DNA from: Marisa cornuarietis
Lineage: Eukaryota; Mollusca; Gastropoda; Architaenioglossa; Ampullariidae
Length of the DNA stretch: 64,000 bases
Direction: 5' to 3'
Assembly (NCBI GenBank): GCA_004794655.1
Contig: SMMW01000046.1
Coordinates: 1,524,001 to 1,588,000, forward strand
Position numbers and translations under genes: made by a program. Below are positions 1 through 11,366 of the stretch, one piece after another (the stretch's first letter is position 1; each line of letters starts with the position of its first letter). The notes beneath the pieces are model-generated. The model was not told the DNA's origin and made no database searches. It saw only the letters and a list, made by a program, of their open reading frames with translations.

Positions 1-160
1 TTTGTTCCCTGACTCCGTGTCTGTTTGTCTTTTATTACTTGTCTGCATGCTTGTCTCTCCTTGTGTCCTTGCTGTCCATGTCTCCTACTGAGTGTCTGCT
101 CCTTCGAGAATATGCGCTGTATACATCATACGTTTATTATTATTATTATTATTGACACAT
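1..160 (+). mobile_element. LINE 3' tail fragment ending in (ATT)n
   Basis: The segment ends CTCCTTCGAGAATATGCGCTG, a short linker and then (TTA/ATT)n at 131-152. The same arrangement (GCTCC.TaCGAG.ATA.ATATGCGCT, then an ATT tail) occurs at 55320-55390 downstream of a recognisable LINE C-terminal frame. I infer the same family. The 5' part lies outside the window. Confidence 0.45.
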
Positions 161-723
161 GTCTGTACTGATAAATATTAAACACAAGTTCCTTCTTGGC
201 CCTCAGGGAAATCCCAAACGACTAGACGATTGCTCAAAAAGTTTAAAAATATCTTTGTGAAAGACATCAAGATGATATGCATCCATCTGCGGTCCACAGG
301 CTCGGATCCAGACTATGCTTTGTGCAATATTTCCTTTTCTTACTCCTCATTCATGCCCAAAACATCCAATCCAAATTCCTAAGTAGCAAAAAGCACGGTG
401 GAATCCAAACAACTTAAAAACTAGAAATCAATTTCTCAAGGGTCATTGACTTTCATGGTGCACGCTCGGGTGAAATGCTCTCCTCTCTTCTGCAACACGC
501 GCGCGCACACACAGACACATCACGTTTTCCGATGCAAACAGAATGCAAACTATTTCTCCGTAAAAAGCCACCACTGCTCTAAACTAAAACTGAGGTTTTT
601 AGAATTCTAATTACACTTCCATTTTCACGGGCCAGGCTTTGGAAGAGTTTTCAAGCTTTTATGCAAATGAAGCAATGACAGCAGACTCGGGCACGGAGCC
701 ATGGTGTGCGATGCCCCGCCCCT

Positions 724-724
<1 letters not shown>

Positions 725-772
<48 letters not shown>

Positions 773-773
773 A
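725..773 (+). repeat. (TG)n(GA)n microsatellite
   Basis: A compound dinucleotide run, TG followed by GA. Confidence 0.95.
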
Positions 774-923
774 AGCATATTACTGCAAGCTTCTCAGATA
801 AAAAAAAGTATTGTTAAAACAAACATGTAAAGTGCAGTAGATAAATAAGTAAATTCACTGACAAACGTAAATAATCGGTTACAGAAAATCGCGGTGTGAG
901 AGAAGGATGACAGTTGTAGCGAC

Positions 924-992
924 TCATCATCATCATCATCATCATCAATCATCATCATCATCAATCATCATCAATCATCATCATCATCATCA
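924..992 (+). repeat. (CAT)n microsatellite with interruptions
   Basis: CAT/ATC triplets with regular AATC interruptions. This produces a false histidine- and serine-rich reading frame. Confidence 0.95.
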
Positions 993-2225
993 AGGTGTTC
1001 GCCTCCTCCATTCATGTAGTCATGGAGATCTCTGCTTTGCTGTTTCCGTTGGTGTTGACCGTGACTGCTGTTATGAGTGCTGGTGTCCATCCCCTACACA
1101 CTCGCGCTGTCACCTGCCATCAGGTAAAGGTTGTAGCTACATAGCGGCCTCTCATGAATGAAAATGGAGGTGTGGTGGATGCTAAGGGTTTCTCGCATGA
1201 TTTTTCACAAGATGATGTTGAACACCACAGGCAACAGTGTTGACGAACCCCCAGTGTTGTCTCCTACTTGTCGAATAGTACTGCACTCACTAAGGTCTTG
1301 CACAGCGGTCCGATTATTTGAACGAGGCCCTCTTCGAAGCTGAATTCTTCCATCACATGTCACAGACCCTCGTGCCAAACTGTCAAATACCTTTTTAAAG
1401 TCGAGACGTTGAGGTAGAGTTTATGTTCATGTTGTAGATTTTTTTCAGGCTACGATCGTTAAAGAAGTGTTCAACTATGCCCCAGCTTGCCCTTCTGCGA
1501 GCAGTAATGTGGGTCTAAGGGGATTTGGGATTATCTTCAGCAGGACTTCGCTTACGTAGCCGATGGTTCTATAGTTTTGGCACTATTTGCTTTTCATTTC
1601 TTTAGAAATGGCTTGACTGGCGACTGCGTCCATGCATTGGACACTCCTAGCTTTCCCAGATTGTTAGATACAAAGCAGCAAAAGCTTTTACTGTTTGTCC
1701 TGAAGGTCTTTATCACTTTGTGTCAAACAATTGCAACAAACGACAGGAGTGACAGGTGTGTGAGAGGGCAATTAATCGTATTCAACGACAGCAGTTATTG
1801 TCATGTAAACAAAGGTAATATGGTGTATGAGAAGGCAAACAATTGTAACAAAAGACAAATGCGATTGTCATGTAACAACAGCAATTTTTTTCTCCTTCAT
1901 AACTAAAAGAATCCTATAAGACAGGAGGCCATTGTCCGACTGCCCATCATCTTAGAAACTGGGAACCGTCCTCCTCCTCAGCAAGTCGGGCGCCAAGAGT
2001 GTGTGGCTGGCACAGGCGACCTTAATCAATCCCAGAACGAGTTTCTCCCGGCTACCGTTCAACGCTGGACTATCAAGAGTGAGCCTTAATTGAATCATTT
2101 CCCCAAGCAATTGCCATCGGTCTGCCCATGAGTGGGCACGGGAGACGACTCGAATTCTAACGGCCCGACTTCAGCCTCTTTCCTGTCACGATGCTGTCTG
2201 GTGGTGACAGGCGGGAGACGCAGGC

Positions 2226-3478
2226 ACCGCGCGAGATACGCACCAACCTGAATGGCGCAATAAGATACGTACCGCGCTGAATGACACACTCGATAAGTTT
2301 CAACACGAATGACCCGATAAGGTATCCTCCAACCTGACTGACATGGTGAGATACGCTCCAACCTGACAGACATGGCGAGATATCCTCCAACCTGACTGAC
2401 CTAGTGTGATACGCTCCAACCCGACTGACATGGTGAGATACTCTCCAACCTGACTGACATAGTGTGATACGCTCCAACCTGACTGACATAGTGTGATACG
2501 CTCCAACCTGACTGACATAGTGTGATACGCTCCAACCCGACTGACATGGTGAGATACTCTCCAACCTGACTGACATAGTGTGATACGCTCCAACCTGACT
2601 GACATAGTGTGATACGCTCCAACCTGACTGACATAGTGTGATACGCTCCAACCCGACTGACATGGTGAGATACTCTCCAACCTGACTGACATAGTGTGAT
2701 ACGCTCCAACCTGACTGACATAGTGTGATACGCTCCAACCTGACTGATATAGTGAGATACGCTCCAACCTGACAAGGTGAGATACGCTCCAAGCTGACTG
2801 ACATGGTGAGATACCCTCCAACCTGACTGACATGGCGAGATACGCTCCAACCTGACGGACATGGCGAGATACGCTCCAACCTTACGGACATGGCGAGATA
2901 CTCTCCAAGCTGACTGACATGGTGAGATACGCTCAAGCTGACTGACATGGTGAGATACTCTCCAACCTGACTGACATGGCGAGATACTCTCCAAGCTGAC
3001 TGACATAGTGAGATACACTCCAACCTGACTGACATGGTGAGATACGCTCCAACCTGACTGACATGGTGAAATACTCTCCAACCTGAGTGACATGGCGAGA
3101 TACTCTCCAACCTGACTGACATGGTGAGATACGCTTCAACCTGACTGGCATGGTGAGAGACTCTTCAAGCTGACTGACATAGTGAGATACGCTCCAACCT
3201 TATGGACATGGTAAGATACGCTCCAACCTGACTGACATGGCGAGATACGCTCAAGCCTGGCTGACGCAGTTAGATACCCTACACCATGAATTCCAACTTG
3301 AATGCCTCAAGGTAGGTTTCCTGAATGACCAGGCAGAACTGTGCAGCCTGAATGGTGATCGGCTGAAACCGAAATTTCGCGAAAAGATACGCACCAACCT
3401 GAATGGTGCGACTAGAGAGTCTCCAGCGTAAATAGTGCGACAAGATACACTCCACCCGGAATGACTTACAGCTGATCC
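2226..3478 (+). repeat. 29-bp minisatellite, about 32 core copies with degenerate edges
   Basis: The core (about 2325-3262) repeats a 29-bp unit containing GAGATACGCTCCAACCTGAC with variants GTGTGATACG and GGCGAGATAC. Both edges carry diverged units that share GATACGCACCAACCTGAATGG. The unit length is not a multiple of three, so several frames stay open over three-unit periods. This yields long false minus-strand frames rich in MSVRLE-type repeats, which are not genes. Confidence 0.95.
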
Positions 3479-3587
3479 TCACACCACAGGGAACAGACAA
3501 TTTTTACAGAAATAAAGGTAGGTATCACATCGTCACAACAGCGATCATCTTCTACCTTGGTGACCCCAAATAGCATGCTGCTATTCC

Positions 3588-3619
3588 CTCCTCTCTCTCT
3601 CTCACACACACACACACAC
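3588..3619 (+). repeat. (TC)n(CA)n microsatellite
   Basis: TC repeats followed by CA repeats. Confidence 0.9.
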
Positions 3620-4099
3620 GCACGTGCACGCGGGCACTTTCTTGCTTGCTTACAGATCACCAGGAAACATTTCTTCTGAGGATTAGGAGTAGGCGCAATC
3701 GTAAGCTATTCCAGCGGTGTGCGTATTCTTTAGTTTTTATTAAATCAGGGAAGATTTTGTATGAAGCTTATCAAGTTAAACTGTGAGCGACGCCTTTTAC
3801 ACATATTAACATTGTTTGTACAGAATCATCACAGTGATGATACACCATACACATTGTATATATCGATAGTTTGCGATTCACAGGAAGTCCCTTCTCTCAC
3901 AGGTGGAGTCTTCTTTCCCTGCTGCCCCTTCCTTTACCCTGAGCCGAGCGGCAATTTTCGTGTTCTCATTGGGTTGGAGCCCTTGTTGAGAATTAAACAG
4001 TTTTAAAGTTTACTGTTGCTATGATATACTTCACTTCAAAGAAGGGTAGTCCTGTTGTTGAGTGATGGTGTTTATGACCTAGGACTTATATATGAGCCA

Positions 4100-4245
4100 A
4101 TACCAATATTTTTAATGCGAACTTTGCGTGATATGGGCATCGAACCGCAAAGGTGTACACTCTGACCACTAGTCTATCTGCTTCAGCTTGAAAGCAGGGG
4201 GACAATATCTGAGCTCAAGTCATGGGCAGATTTCAATCACAATTA
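4100..4245 (-). mobile_element. tRNA-derived SINE head
   Basis: On the minus strand the segment contains TAGACTAGTGG, close to a pol III A box. About 20 bases later comes GGTTCGATGCC, a perfect match to the B box GGTTCGANNCC. The spacing is shorter than in a functional tRNA and no cloverleaf is intact, so this is a SINE remnant. The same TAGACTAGTGGT word recurs in the SINE at 35275-35500. Confidence 0.55.
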
Positions 4246-5397
4246 TACTTTTTCTAAAATAATGTTTAAATTGTGGTTCTTATCTTTTTTTGTTCTGGAT
4301 AGTTCTCTTACTTTTAGTTTTAAGCGCCTTAGAAGCGTTAAACTACGGATTACAATGTCAGTGTAGGGGCTTGGGTTAAGGTTTGGCTTAAGGTCAAGAT
4401 TAGGGATTTGAGTCTGAGGCTGATGGCAACGTGTCAGGACGAAACAAAAATGGGTGTGCGCGTGTGTTGACCAACTCAGTGGGCAAAGAGAAGCGCTCAC
4501 TTCCGGCCTTATCCTCACGCCAAGGGTCTCTTTCCTCGTAGTTCACAAGAAAAACAGCGATAATGAAAACAATCTCAACTTTCTGATGAAGAACACTTGT
4601 GTTTGCAGTTAATCAGTTCTCGTGACTCAGGCATCTCCGGGCGATGCCACTGCAGCTTGTGCAGCCGGATCTTGTGTGTATGGGTGATGGCTAATTTGCA
4701 TAGAGGCCGTCGTCAAACAGTATTGGATGGTACTTGAATTAGATTTGATATCAGGCAACTCGAGCAGAGACACAGCGTTACTGTTAACAGTCCTGCAGAA
4801 GGCGGATGGATTCACACAGCCTTGGATCAAACCGTTTTGTTCCCATCTGCGTCAGGACCTTCGATTGAGCATATCTGGTTAGCTGGAAATTTGTGAGTTG
4901 TGAGAGCCATTTTCCCCCTCCACAGCCGTGTTTGTCGATCCCTAATAATGTTTAGCCTCTCACTCAGCTCAGGGAAGGTCCTGCAATGAAATGCGAGGTG
5001 ACTTGTGTGGGCAACAAGGAATGCTGGGGGCGTCTTGTGTGGGCAGCAGGGGAATGCAAGGGGCGGGTCTGGTGTGGGCAACTGGGGATGTAGGAGGCGT
5101 GTTAAGTGTCCCGAGGAAATGCCATCCACACGCCCTCTGCATCGCCGCGCCACAGGGGCAGTGAACTCTAGTAGCCCATTTTTGTCTCAGGGGGAAATTC
5201 GTCTGCCCTTGATGTCCCACAGGGAGAATAAAATAGTCGTTACGAGCCACAGTATACTGCTACCTGGGCAAGTACTGTAGTCTTTGCTAAGAGTTTGCCA
5301 CACTTATTTTCTCTTATAAAGACTTCGACATCTGAGCGATGTGTCTTCTCTAGTGGTAGACAGAGACACACTCTGGGGGGTGGACGTGAGTCACAAC

Positions 5398-5885
5398 TGC
5401 GCATCAGATGAGCGTCAGACAGATAAGCAATAGAACTGCGCACCAGACACAGGTCAGATGCATATCGGACAGACGGGCAACATTCAGAAATGCGCATGGG
5501 ACACAGGTCAGACAAATAGTAACATTCAGAACTGCGCATCAGATACAGGTCAGACGAATGGTAACATTCAGAACTGCGCATCAGACACAGGTCAGACGAA
5601 TGGTAACATTCAGAAATGCGCATCAGACACAGGTCAGACGAATGGTAACATTCAGAAATGCGCATCAGACACAGGTCAGACGAATGGTAACATTCAGAAC
5701 TGCGCATCAGACACAGGTCAGACGAATGGTAACATTCAGAAATGCGCATCAGACACAGGTCAGACGAATGGTAACATTCAGAAATGCGCATCAGTTACAT
5801 GTCTGGCAGGTGGGGAGCATTCAGACCTTCATTCAGATACACGTGGGACAGAGAGGTAACAGTCATAACTGCGCATCAGAAAGAG
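5398..5885 (+). repeat. 42-bp minisatellite, about 10 copies
   Basis: The unit contains GCGCATCAGACACAGGTCAG and then ACGAATGGTAACATTCAG. Inner copies differ mainly by AAATGCG versus AACTGCG; edge copies are degenerate. Because 42 is divisible by three, three plus-strand frames and one minus-strand frame stay open for up to about 480 bases. None is a credible gene. Confidence 0.95.
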
Positions 5886-6005
5886 GTTGAACAGAAGGGC
5901 AGGTGGACATGTCACAAGTGTCGGACGGGTGAGCGAGTATCCGGGCTGCGTATCCGACGGATGAACTGACATCACGCGGACACAAAAGCTGATTAGAAAA
6001 CACAC

Positions 6006-6066
6006 CACGTTGCGTCAACAAGCAGCACGTTGCGTCAACAAGCAGCACGCTCCGTCAACAAGCATG
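6006..6066 (+). repeat. Three tandem copies of a 20-bp unit
   Basis: CACGTTGCGTCAACAAGCAG is present twice, followed by a third copy with CTCCGTC. Confidence 0.85.
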
Positions 6067-6524
6067 CCTTAAATCCCATCAGTGGTCCCCCCTTTCCCCT
6101 TCTGCAGCAGCCGGGTCCTTGTCTTCAGCGGAATTTCTTGCTGTGGCCTCTCCTCCCGGCATGCTCCACTCGACGTTTCTTGAGACCTCGTTGTCTTTCG
6201 TTGTCTTTTGCAGCTCATATGCCGCGCAATTCAGTCTACATACTTCAAAGAGCGCATACAGACTTGATAATTGTATCTTCCTTCCCACAACCATAAAAAA
6301 CATACACACACTTACATCTACATCCCCTTTGCTCATTCGTCACTTCATGAATAAGCAAGCATGCACACACGCACCCACACTACCGAAACACGATACTGGA
6401 GAACCTCAACGTCCACATCTTTTCGTGCTGCACCTATACCTGGGCCGACAGTCATGAACAAGAGTTACATGCGTATTCCAATGATAGATTAACCTTTGTT
6501 TCATACCTAGAGCAGTAGTAGGTC

Positions 6525-6625
6525 CTGTGTGGCCGTAGACTGTGGGCTGTACAAACAACAGGGACCTCTGATTATCAGCCTTCCTAGGTTGAAGCCTGTT
6601 TCCAGTTACATGTGTGCAATTTTTT
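6525..6625 (+). repeat. Interspersed repeat, copy 1 of a three-copy family
   Basis: It contains GACTGTGGGCTGTAC and CCTGTTTCCAGTTACA. These align loosely with the TAGCTGTGGACC and TGTTTCCATTTACAGGA words of the copies at 12885-13030 and 19965-20110. This is the weakest of the three. Confidence 0.35.
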
Positions 6626-7639
6626 TTCTTTGTACTTTAATATAATATAATATATCTTTAATATAATATATCCTACAAAATCTAATGATAAGAGGAAGAG
6701 GCACAAGCGGGGGAAAAGCCTGGTCTCAATGTCCACCTTCACAACTCACTTGAAAACAGTTAAAGTCGCTGAACTGTATATTGAACACAACCAGGAAAAA
6801 GATTTGCACAGAAGAAATCTCGGCCCGCAAAGATCTATAATAAAACAAAAGCAAAAACGAGCAACCCCCTGAAAAAACCCTAACAAACAGCCATGGTCAC
6901 GTTTCAAGGTGCGAGTTCTGTTTCAAAAACTACAAACCATTTGTTTTAAAACGTCGAAGGCGAGGGCTCATTTGCATAACACTTGCCTAAACCTTAAAAA
7001 CTGTTTTTTTAAGAAACAAGTTTGGAAGTGTTTTATGGAACTGCTTTTAAGCCGCTCACAAGCGTGGTATTAAAAACAGTTTTAACTTAAGACCTCAATG
7101 AGTTTGAAATTAGACACGCGTTGTGCAACTGAGCCCAGACGTATTGTAAAAGCAATTTTCGCTAAAATAACGGTCAGTTAAGAGAAGCCAACAATATAAC
7201 ATTATTATTTTGTTTCTTGTTATATTATTAAGTGCTGTCGTCTCCCCTTGTCCCCTGGATGTTCCAACATAAAAGCGTCCAACAGACCGTAGCCGCGGCC
7301 TCCAGGGCAGCACTAAGCCACTGGGAATGGTGAGCCCTGTGAGGACCGGCGGGCCAAAGCCGGCGTATCTGGTTCTAAGTATGGACTAATCACAAAACTA
7401 AACAGCAAAGCCTGCAGCTTCTCCAGAGGAAGTCGGCTCCTGTCGTTCGCGAAGAGGTCGACAGCAGGGCCCCGGACGGCGGGGTGGGGTTGATGGGGGG
7501 AGGGGGAAAGGGATGTGCGAGTCATTTGTGTTGATTGTGTCGATGGGCTCCGAGTGTCCTTGTGCCCGTCGCTCGCAGGCCAGACCTGATGTCCAGCCGT
7601 CCCTCACCGCCATGGCTCTCAAGAAATCGATGGAGCATC

Positions 7640-7835
7640 TCATGGCATGAACCTGTTGTGTCACGTCTCCAATGACCTGTTGTGTCACGACAGATGACAC
7701 ATGGTATGAATTTATTGTGTCGCCGTCGGAAATGACAAACACCATGAACCTGTTGTTTCGCCATCTTAAAAGATGCTTTTTGTGTCATAGTCTGAGATGA
7801 CATACATGAGCCTGTTGTGTCGCCGTCTGAACTGA
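7640..7835 (+). repeat. Degenerate tandem repeat of about 50-60 bp
   Basis: Four diverged units share CATGAACCTGTTGTGTC followed by a CGxCGTCTGAA-like part and GATGACA. Confidence 0.7.
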
Positions 7836-8472
7836 CGAAAAAAAAAAACTCTTTTTCTTTGTATGGTGAAACTTTCGGATTGTAATTGAATCCAAACAAA
7901 AGAACGAGACAACAGGTGATCTGTCATATGTTGAGGATTATCTGGTGCCAAGTAACGACTTCTGCAGTTCGATTGGTTGCCTGAGAGAGGTGTCAGGGTC
8001 GGAGTCGATGAAAAAAGTATTTTTTTTTTAATCTGTAATTTCAGTTGACTTTGAGCAGCAAATAAATGCCTCATGAACACCCATGCCAATGGGCCGCAAG
8101 AAAATTCATGTTACAGCGCAATACATTGCAGATATGTTTATTTCTGGCTGCACAATGTTTCCACATTCACACATGAGTGCCCATAAATGCGTTTTTTCTA
8201 TGGTCATTGAAATTTTCTCCAAAGTTGGCCTCGTATTCTACAAATATTGAGATACTTTGGTGGCGGGGGAAACCGACTGAAATTTAAGAAACAAAGTAAC
8301 AAAATTTCTCCCTGTCCATGTCTTCCAACAGTAAAAAAATTAATGGGCATCTGTTTCGGAAGGTATTTGTAGTGACAAAGTGTTCCCTAAACCCTATTAC
8401 TTTCTCACAACGAACGACATTCGGATGCCACTGTAGATAGACTTCACAAAAGTCCGTTAGACACGTCAGTTT

Positions 8473-8496
8473 CACACACACACACACACACACACA
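8473..8496 (+). repeat. (CA)n microsatellite next to a KIF26 donor site
   Basis: It reads as (TG)n on the transcript strand, beginning about 20 bases after the weak donor GTTGGT of the 8516-8713 exon. Confidence 0.95.
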
Positions 8497-8515
8497 AAGT
8501 CACAAGCAAACCAAC

Positions 8516-8713
8516 CTTGTGCAATATCTGCAAGCAGGTCTCGCAAAGTCTCGTTCTTGCCCGTGACCTCGACAGCCGACACTCGTACGGAGAACCTGGC
8601 TCCAGTCTTATCCTTCTGTTCGTTGATGAGTTTGAAGAGCCAGGCGATTGCGCACGGCATGACCCCCATTGTCTGACCTGACTGGTCTGTGCCCAGCATG
8701 GTGTAGGACTTGC
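8516..8713 (-). CDS. KIF26: KIF26-like kinesin, P-loop to LRDLL exon
   Basis: This 198-bp exon begins with two bases that complete the P-loop glycine, then 65 codons, then one base (phase 1 at both ends). It reads [10 protein letters not shown], then [27 protein letters not shown], then [24 protein letters not shown]. [12 protein letters not shown].K.[15 protein letters not shown] is diagnostic of KIF26[11 protein letters not shown] corresponds to the kinesin NExxRDLL segment. The acceptor is GTGTTTCAG|GC. The donor CAAG|GTTGGT is weak and is followed about 20 bases later by a (TG)n run on the transcript strand. The next motor exon, which in vertebrates begins near SPGVYL, was not found between here and position 1, so the gene runs out of the window on this side. 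Confidence 0.95.
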
Positions 8714-8714
8714 C

Positions 8715-8895
8715 TGAAACACGCGTAAAACTTATTAAAAACATTCTTAAAACATCCGTAAAACATTCTTGAAACACAAGCATTGCATTCCTCAAGTAGG
8801 CTTAAAACAATTCTGAAACAAGCCCTGCACAAGTCAACAATATTCCTGTGAAGCATCAATGGAACACGGATAAAACATTTCTGAAAAATACTGGG
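8715..8895 (+). repeat. Degenerate short tandem repeat (AAAACATTCTTGAAACA type)
   Basis: About ten imperfect units of 15-20 bases, with words such as GTAAAACATTCTTGAAACA. The series starts at the acceptor of the kinesin exon. Confidence 0.5.
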
Positions 8896-9609
8896 ACGCG
8901 CTTGGTTTGCACAGGTTGTCACATTGGGGTTTGTGTCTGTGGTTTTCTATGTTGACAACCTACTTACATGGTATTTCACAGTCCACTGACTGTGCACCGA
9001 AAATGTTGAAGATACTTGACACCAAAAGAACATGGAGAACACCACACTGCCTATAGGTACCGCAGTGTTTTATTTTTTTAAACAGCATTAGACATCACAC
9101 AGTTCGACAAAAAAACAAGAACTTTCGTTTGAAAACACAAGGCTTACATAAACAATAAATATGTTAGATACTAGCAAATATTAGAAAGACGACTCGTATT
9201 TAGATGGCGTGTCATGCAGTCACCACGGGTACATCGGGTAAGTTCTAAGCAAACCACTGACAATAAGGGTAACTGAAAAGGACATGAGTAGTAGGTATGG
9301 ACGACTAACGGCTTCCAGACTCAGCCGTTGCGGGCGGCTGGCAAAATCTCCATCTGACCTCGTGTCACTCAAATTCCGTTGGGAGGTCTTAGAAGTCTGC
9401 CCTCGCGTCCCTGTCGTGAGACCTAGCGGGCAGACATCGTTCCACGCAACCTTTGACCCAAGCATCAAGTGGAGCTGCGATAGCTCCACTGATATGGCAG
9501 CTCCCTCAATTAGAAAGACTCTTAGCCCCCACCTGCTATCAGTGGCACCAACAAATAAATACATAATTAGTTCTGCCGCAGCCGTCAAGCTGTCTTGAAC
9601 GAAGAGCAT

Positions 9610-9638
9610 AACACACACACACACACCCACACACACAT
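9610..9638 (+). repeat. (CA)n microsatellite
   Basis: CA repeat with two CCC/ACAC interruptions. Confidence 0.9.
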
Positions 9639-10604
9639 ATTGCTTCGTAATAGAAATCGGTAATCAGAACCTAAATAAATGTAAGCAGTAAAATGTTTAT
9701 TCCTGGCTATGATATACACGAGGTGTGAGATTGTCGTCTGGATGCTATTGTGTTTAGCAGTGACCTTTCCTCTGCTCTATTTTATGGCTGATGTTTGCCG
9801 TGCTGTGCGGCTCTACTTATCAACAATACCGCGCGGTAACAGTCTTTTTGCTGCCAGTCCCATGCTGCACACTGTTGTCACGTGACATGGAGGGTTGTGG
9901 AGGGGTTTCCCTGTATCTCACAAAGAAAGAAAGAAGCCTGACAAACAGTGCCACCAGCAAAGACCACTCCTCGCGCACTTGTCTGACAGACATCTGACTG
10001 CTCTGACAGGTGGGCTCAGCACAAATGACCAAAGCCAGTTGCAATGGGCGCACTACAACACAATGGACGACGGTTGTTCAGGGCCGAGCCACAACGTGCG
10101 CCCAAAACGTTTTCTTACAGCTGGATACAACACACCTGTTACTTCGTTTGAATGCTGCTGTATTGTCATCACGCTTATCGGTAGCTGTATTTTTATTAAA
10201 AAAATTCAGGCAACAACTGAAGTCCTTAAAGGCTTTTACTGTTATCGTTACATAATGTTTCGTTCAGATTTTATATCTTTTAATGAAGTAAACCCATTTA
10301 TTTGAACATAGTTGTGCACTTAGGCTAGCCACCAATGACAGTTGGTCGATGCCTTTGTGTTTTCCCTTACTAGAGTTTCTGACGAACTTTTTGTAGTCAG
10401 AGGGTTACCAAGGGTCAGAGGTTAGCCTTTAGTCGAACCATGCCCTATGGCCTGTGTTGTGAAATCACACTTGTGTAAAGTAGAGACGTGGGCACAGCTC
10501 CTCCGGTCTGCCCATTGCCATGCTTTACGGCCCAGGCAAGGTGAGAGCTAGTCGCAAGTGTTAGCACAGGGATGCAGATGGCGCTGTTTGTCCTCCTGAC
10601 TCAC

Positions 10605-10745
10605 TGCTTGCAGATCGTGCCTCGTTCTGGCGGCCCAGCTTCATCAGCATGCACGCGCCGCCATCAGGAGCGTCCAGTTGGAAGAGCGCCTTGATCTGCC
10701 TCCACTGCACTGAGCCCGACAGTCTGGCTCCGTCTACAGGACACG
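10605..10745 (-). CDS. Candidate cassette exon inside the P-loop intron of the KIF26-like gene
   Basis: I see a 141-bp open segment with a good acceptor (CTCTCGTCTTGCAG|CG, with a CTGAAC branch-like site upstream) and a good donor (CAAGCA|GTGAGT). In the only open frame it encodes 46 residues, from CPVDGARLSGSVQW through KALFQLDAPDGGACMLMKLG to RQNEARSAS. Codon third positions are rich in G and C, as in coding DNA, and the other two frames carry stops. The exon is phase 1 at both ends, the phase of the flanking KIF26 exons (17298 and 8713), so inclusion would keep the frame. It has no counterpart in the kinesin motor domain as I know it, and insertion would split the Walker A motif. It could instead be an exon of a nested gene or a fragment of a transposed one. 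I do not recognise the sequence. Confidence 0.45.
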
Positions 10746-11220
10746 CTGCAAGACGAGAGTTCAGGGTTTAAACACAAACCGCCTTTTGACGATTCCACTA
10801 TCGCTTTCTTGTGTCTCTTTCGTGGATGTCGGGCTGCCGTGTGTTTGTGACAAGCCGTTGGAAGGGGTAGAAACAAGGGATTTTTGTTTTGAAGCGAATG
10901 AGGGTGTGTTGCTTTGACGTCTGCGCCTCCTCTTCATCTACTTTTTCCTCTTCACTGGTGGGTTTTTTTTTCTCTCTTCATCCACTCCTCCAAAAGAACC
11001 ATCGCACGCTGTAACAGCGGCTTCTTTTTTCTCACCAACTGTCTCCCCTCCATCCAGTTTCCTCGAAACGCTCTTTCACTCAGCGACTGGCAATTCAGTC
11101 ATCGATTATCGATGTTATGGTAGCAGTGGGGAGAATGAATGGATTCAAAGGTTGACTGGAGACACTGGGAAAGGGCGCTCTTGAGGGAGATGGGGAAAAA
11201 ATACAGCGAAGAGGCCAGCG

Positions 11221-11366
11221 TGGTGACAACAGCTGCCGGCAGGCGTGATGACAATACAGCTGCCGGCAGGCGTGATGACAATACAGCTGCCGGAAGGAGA
11301 GATGACAATACAGCTGCCGGAAGGAGGGATGACAATACAGCTGCCGGAAGGAGCGATGACAATACA
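11221..11366 (+). repeat. 27-bp minisatellite, five copies
   Basis: The unit contains ACAATACAGCTGCCGG followed by AAGGAGGGATG or CAGGCGTGATG. Its length is a multiple of three, giving false plus and minus reading frames. Confidence 0.95.

Larger units (their letters stand above)
1..8515 (-). other. Intron or 3' side of the KIF26-like gene, to the window edge
   Basis: No exon of the next motor segment was found here. The repeats listed separately are the only recognisable content. I see nothing identifiable in 161-719, 1000-2220, 3640-4090, 4250-5390, 6070-6520, 6630-7630 and 7840-8470. Reading frames in these stretches are short and show no domain or splice context. Confidence 0.6.

Noticed and set aside
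2157..3122. A 321-codon frame encoding a repeat protein (MSVRLE units)
   Set aside because: It lies wholly in the 29-bp minisatellite, three overlapping frames encode similar repeats, and no unit is constrained as protein.
4100..4245. A functional tRNA gene
   Set aside because: A and B boxes are too close and no cloverleaf or acceptor stem can be formed from the visible sequence.
4350..4410. A second telomere-like tract (GGGTTAAGG, GATTAGGG)
   Set aside because: Only two or three imperfect hexamers are scattered among unrelated bases, too few to call.
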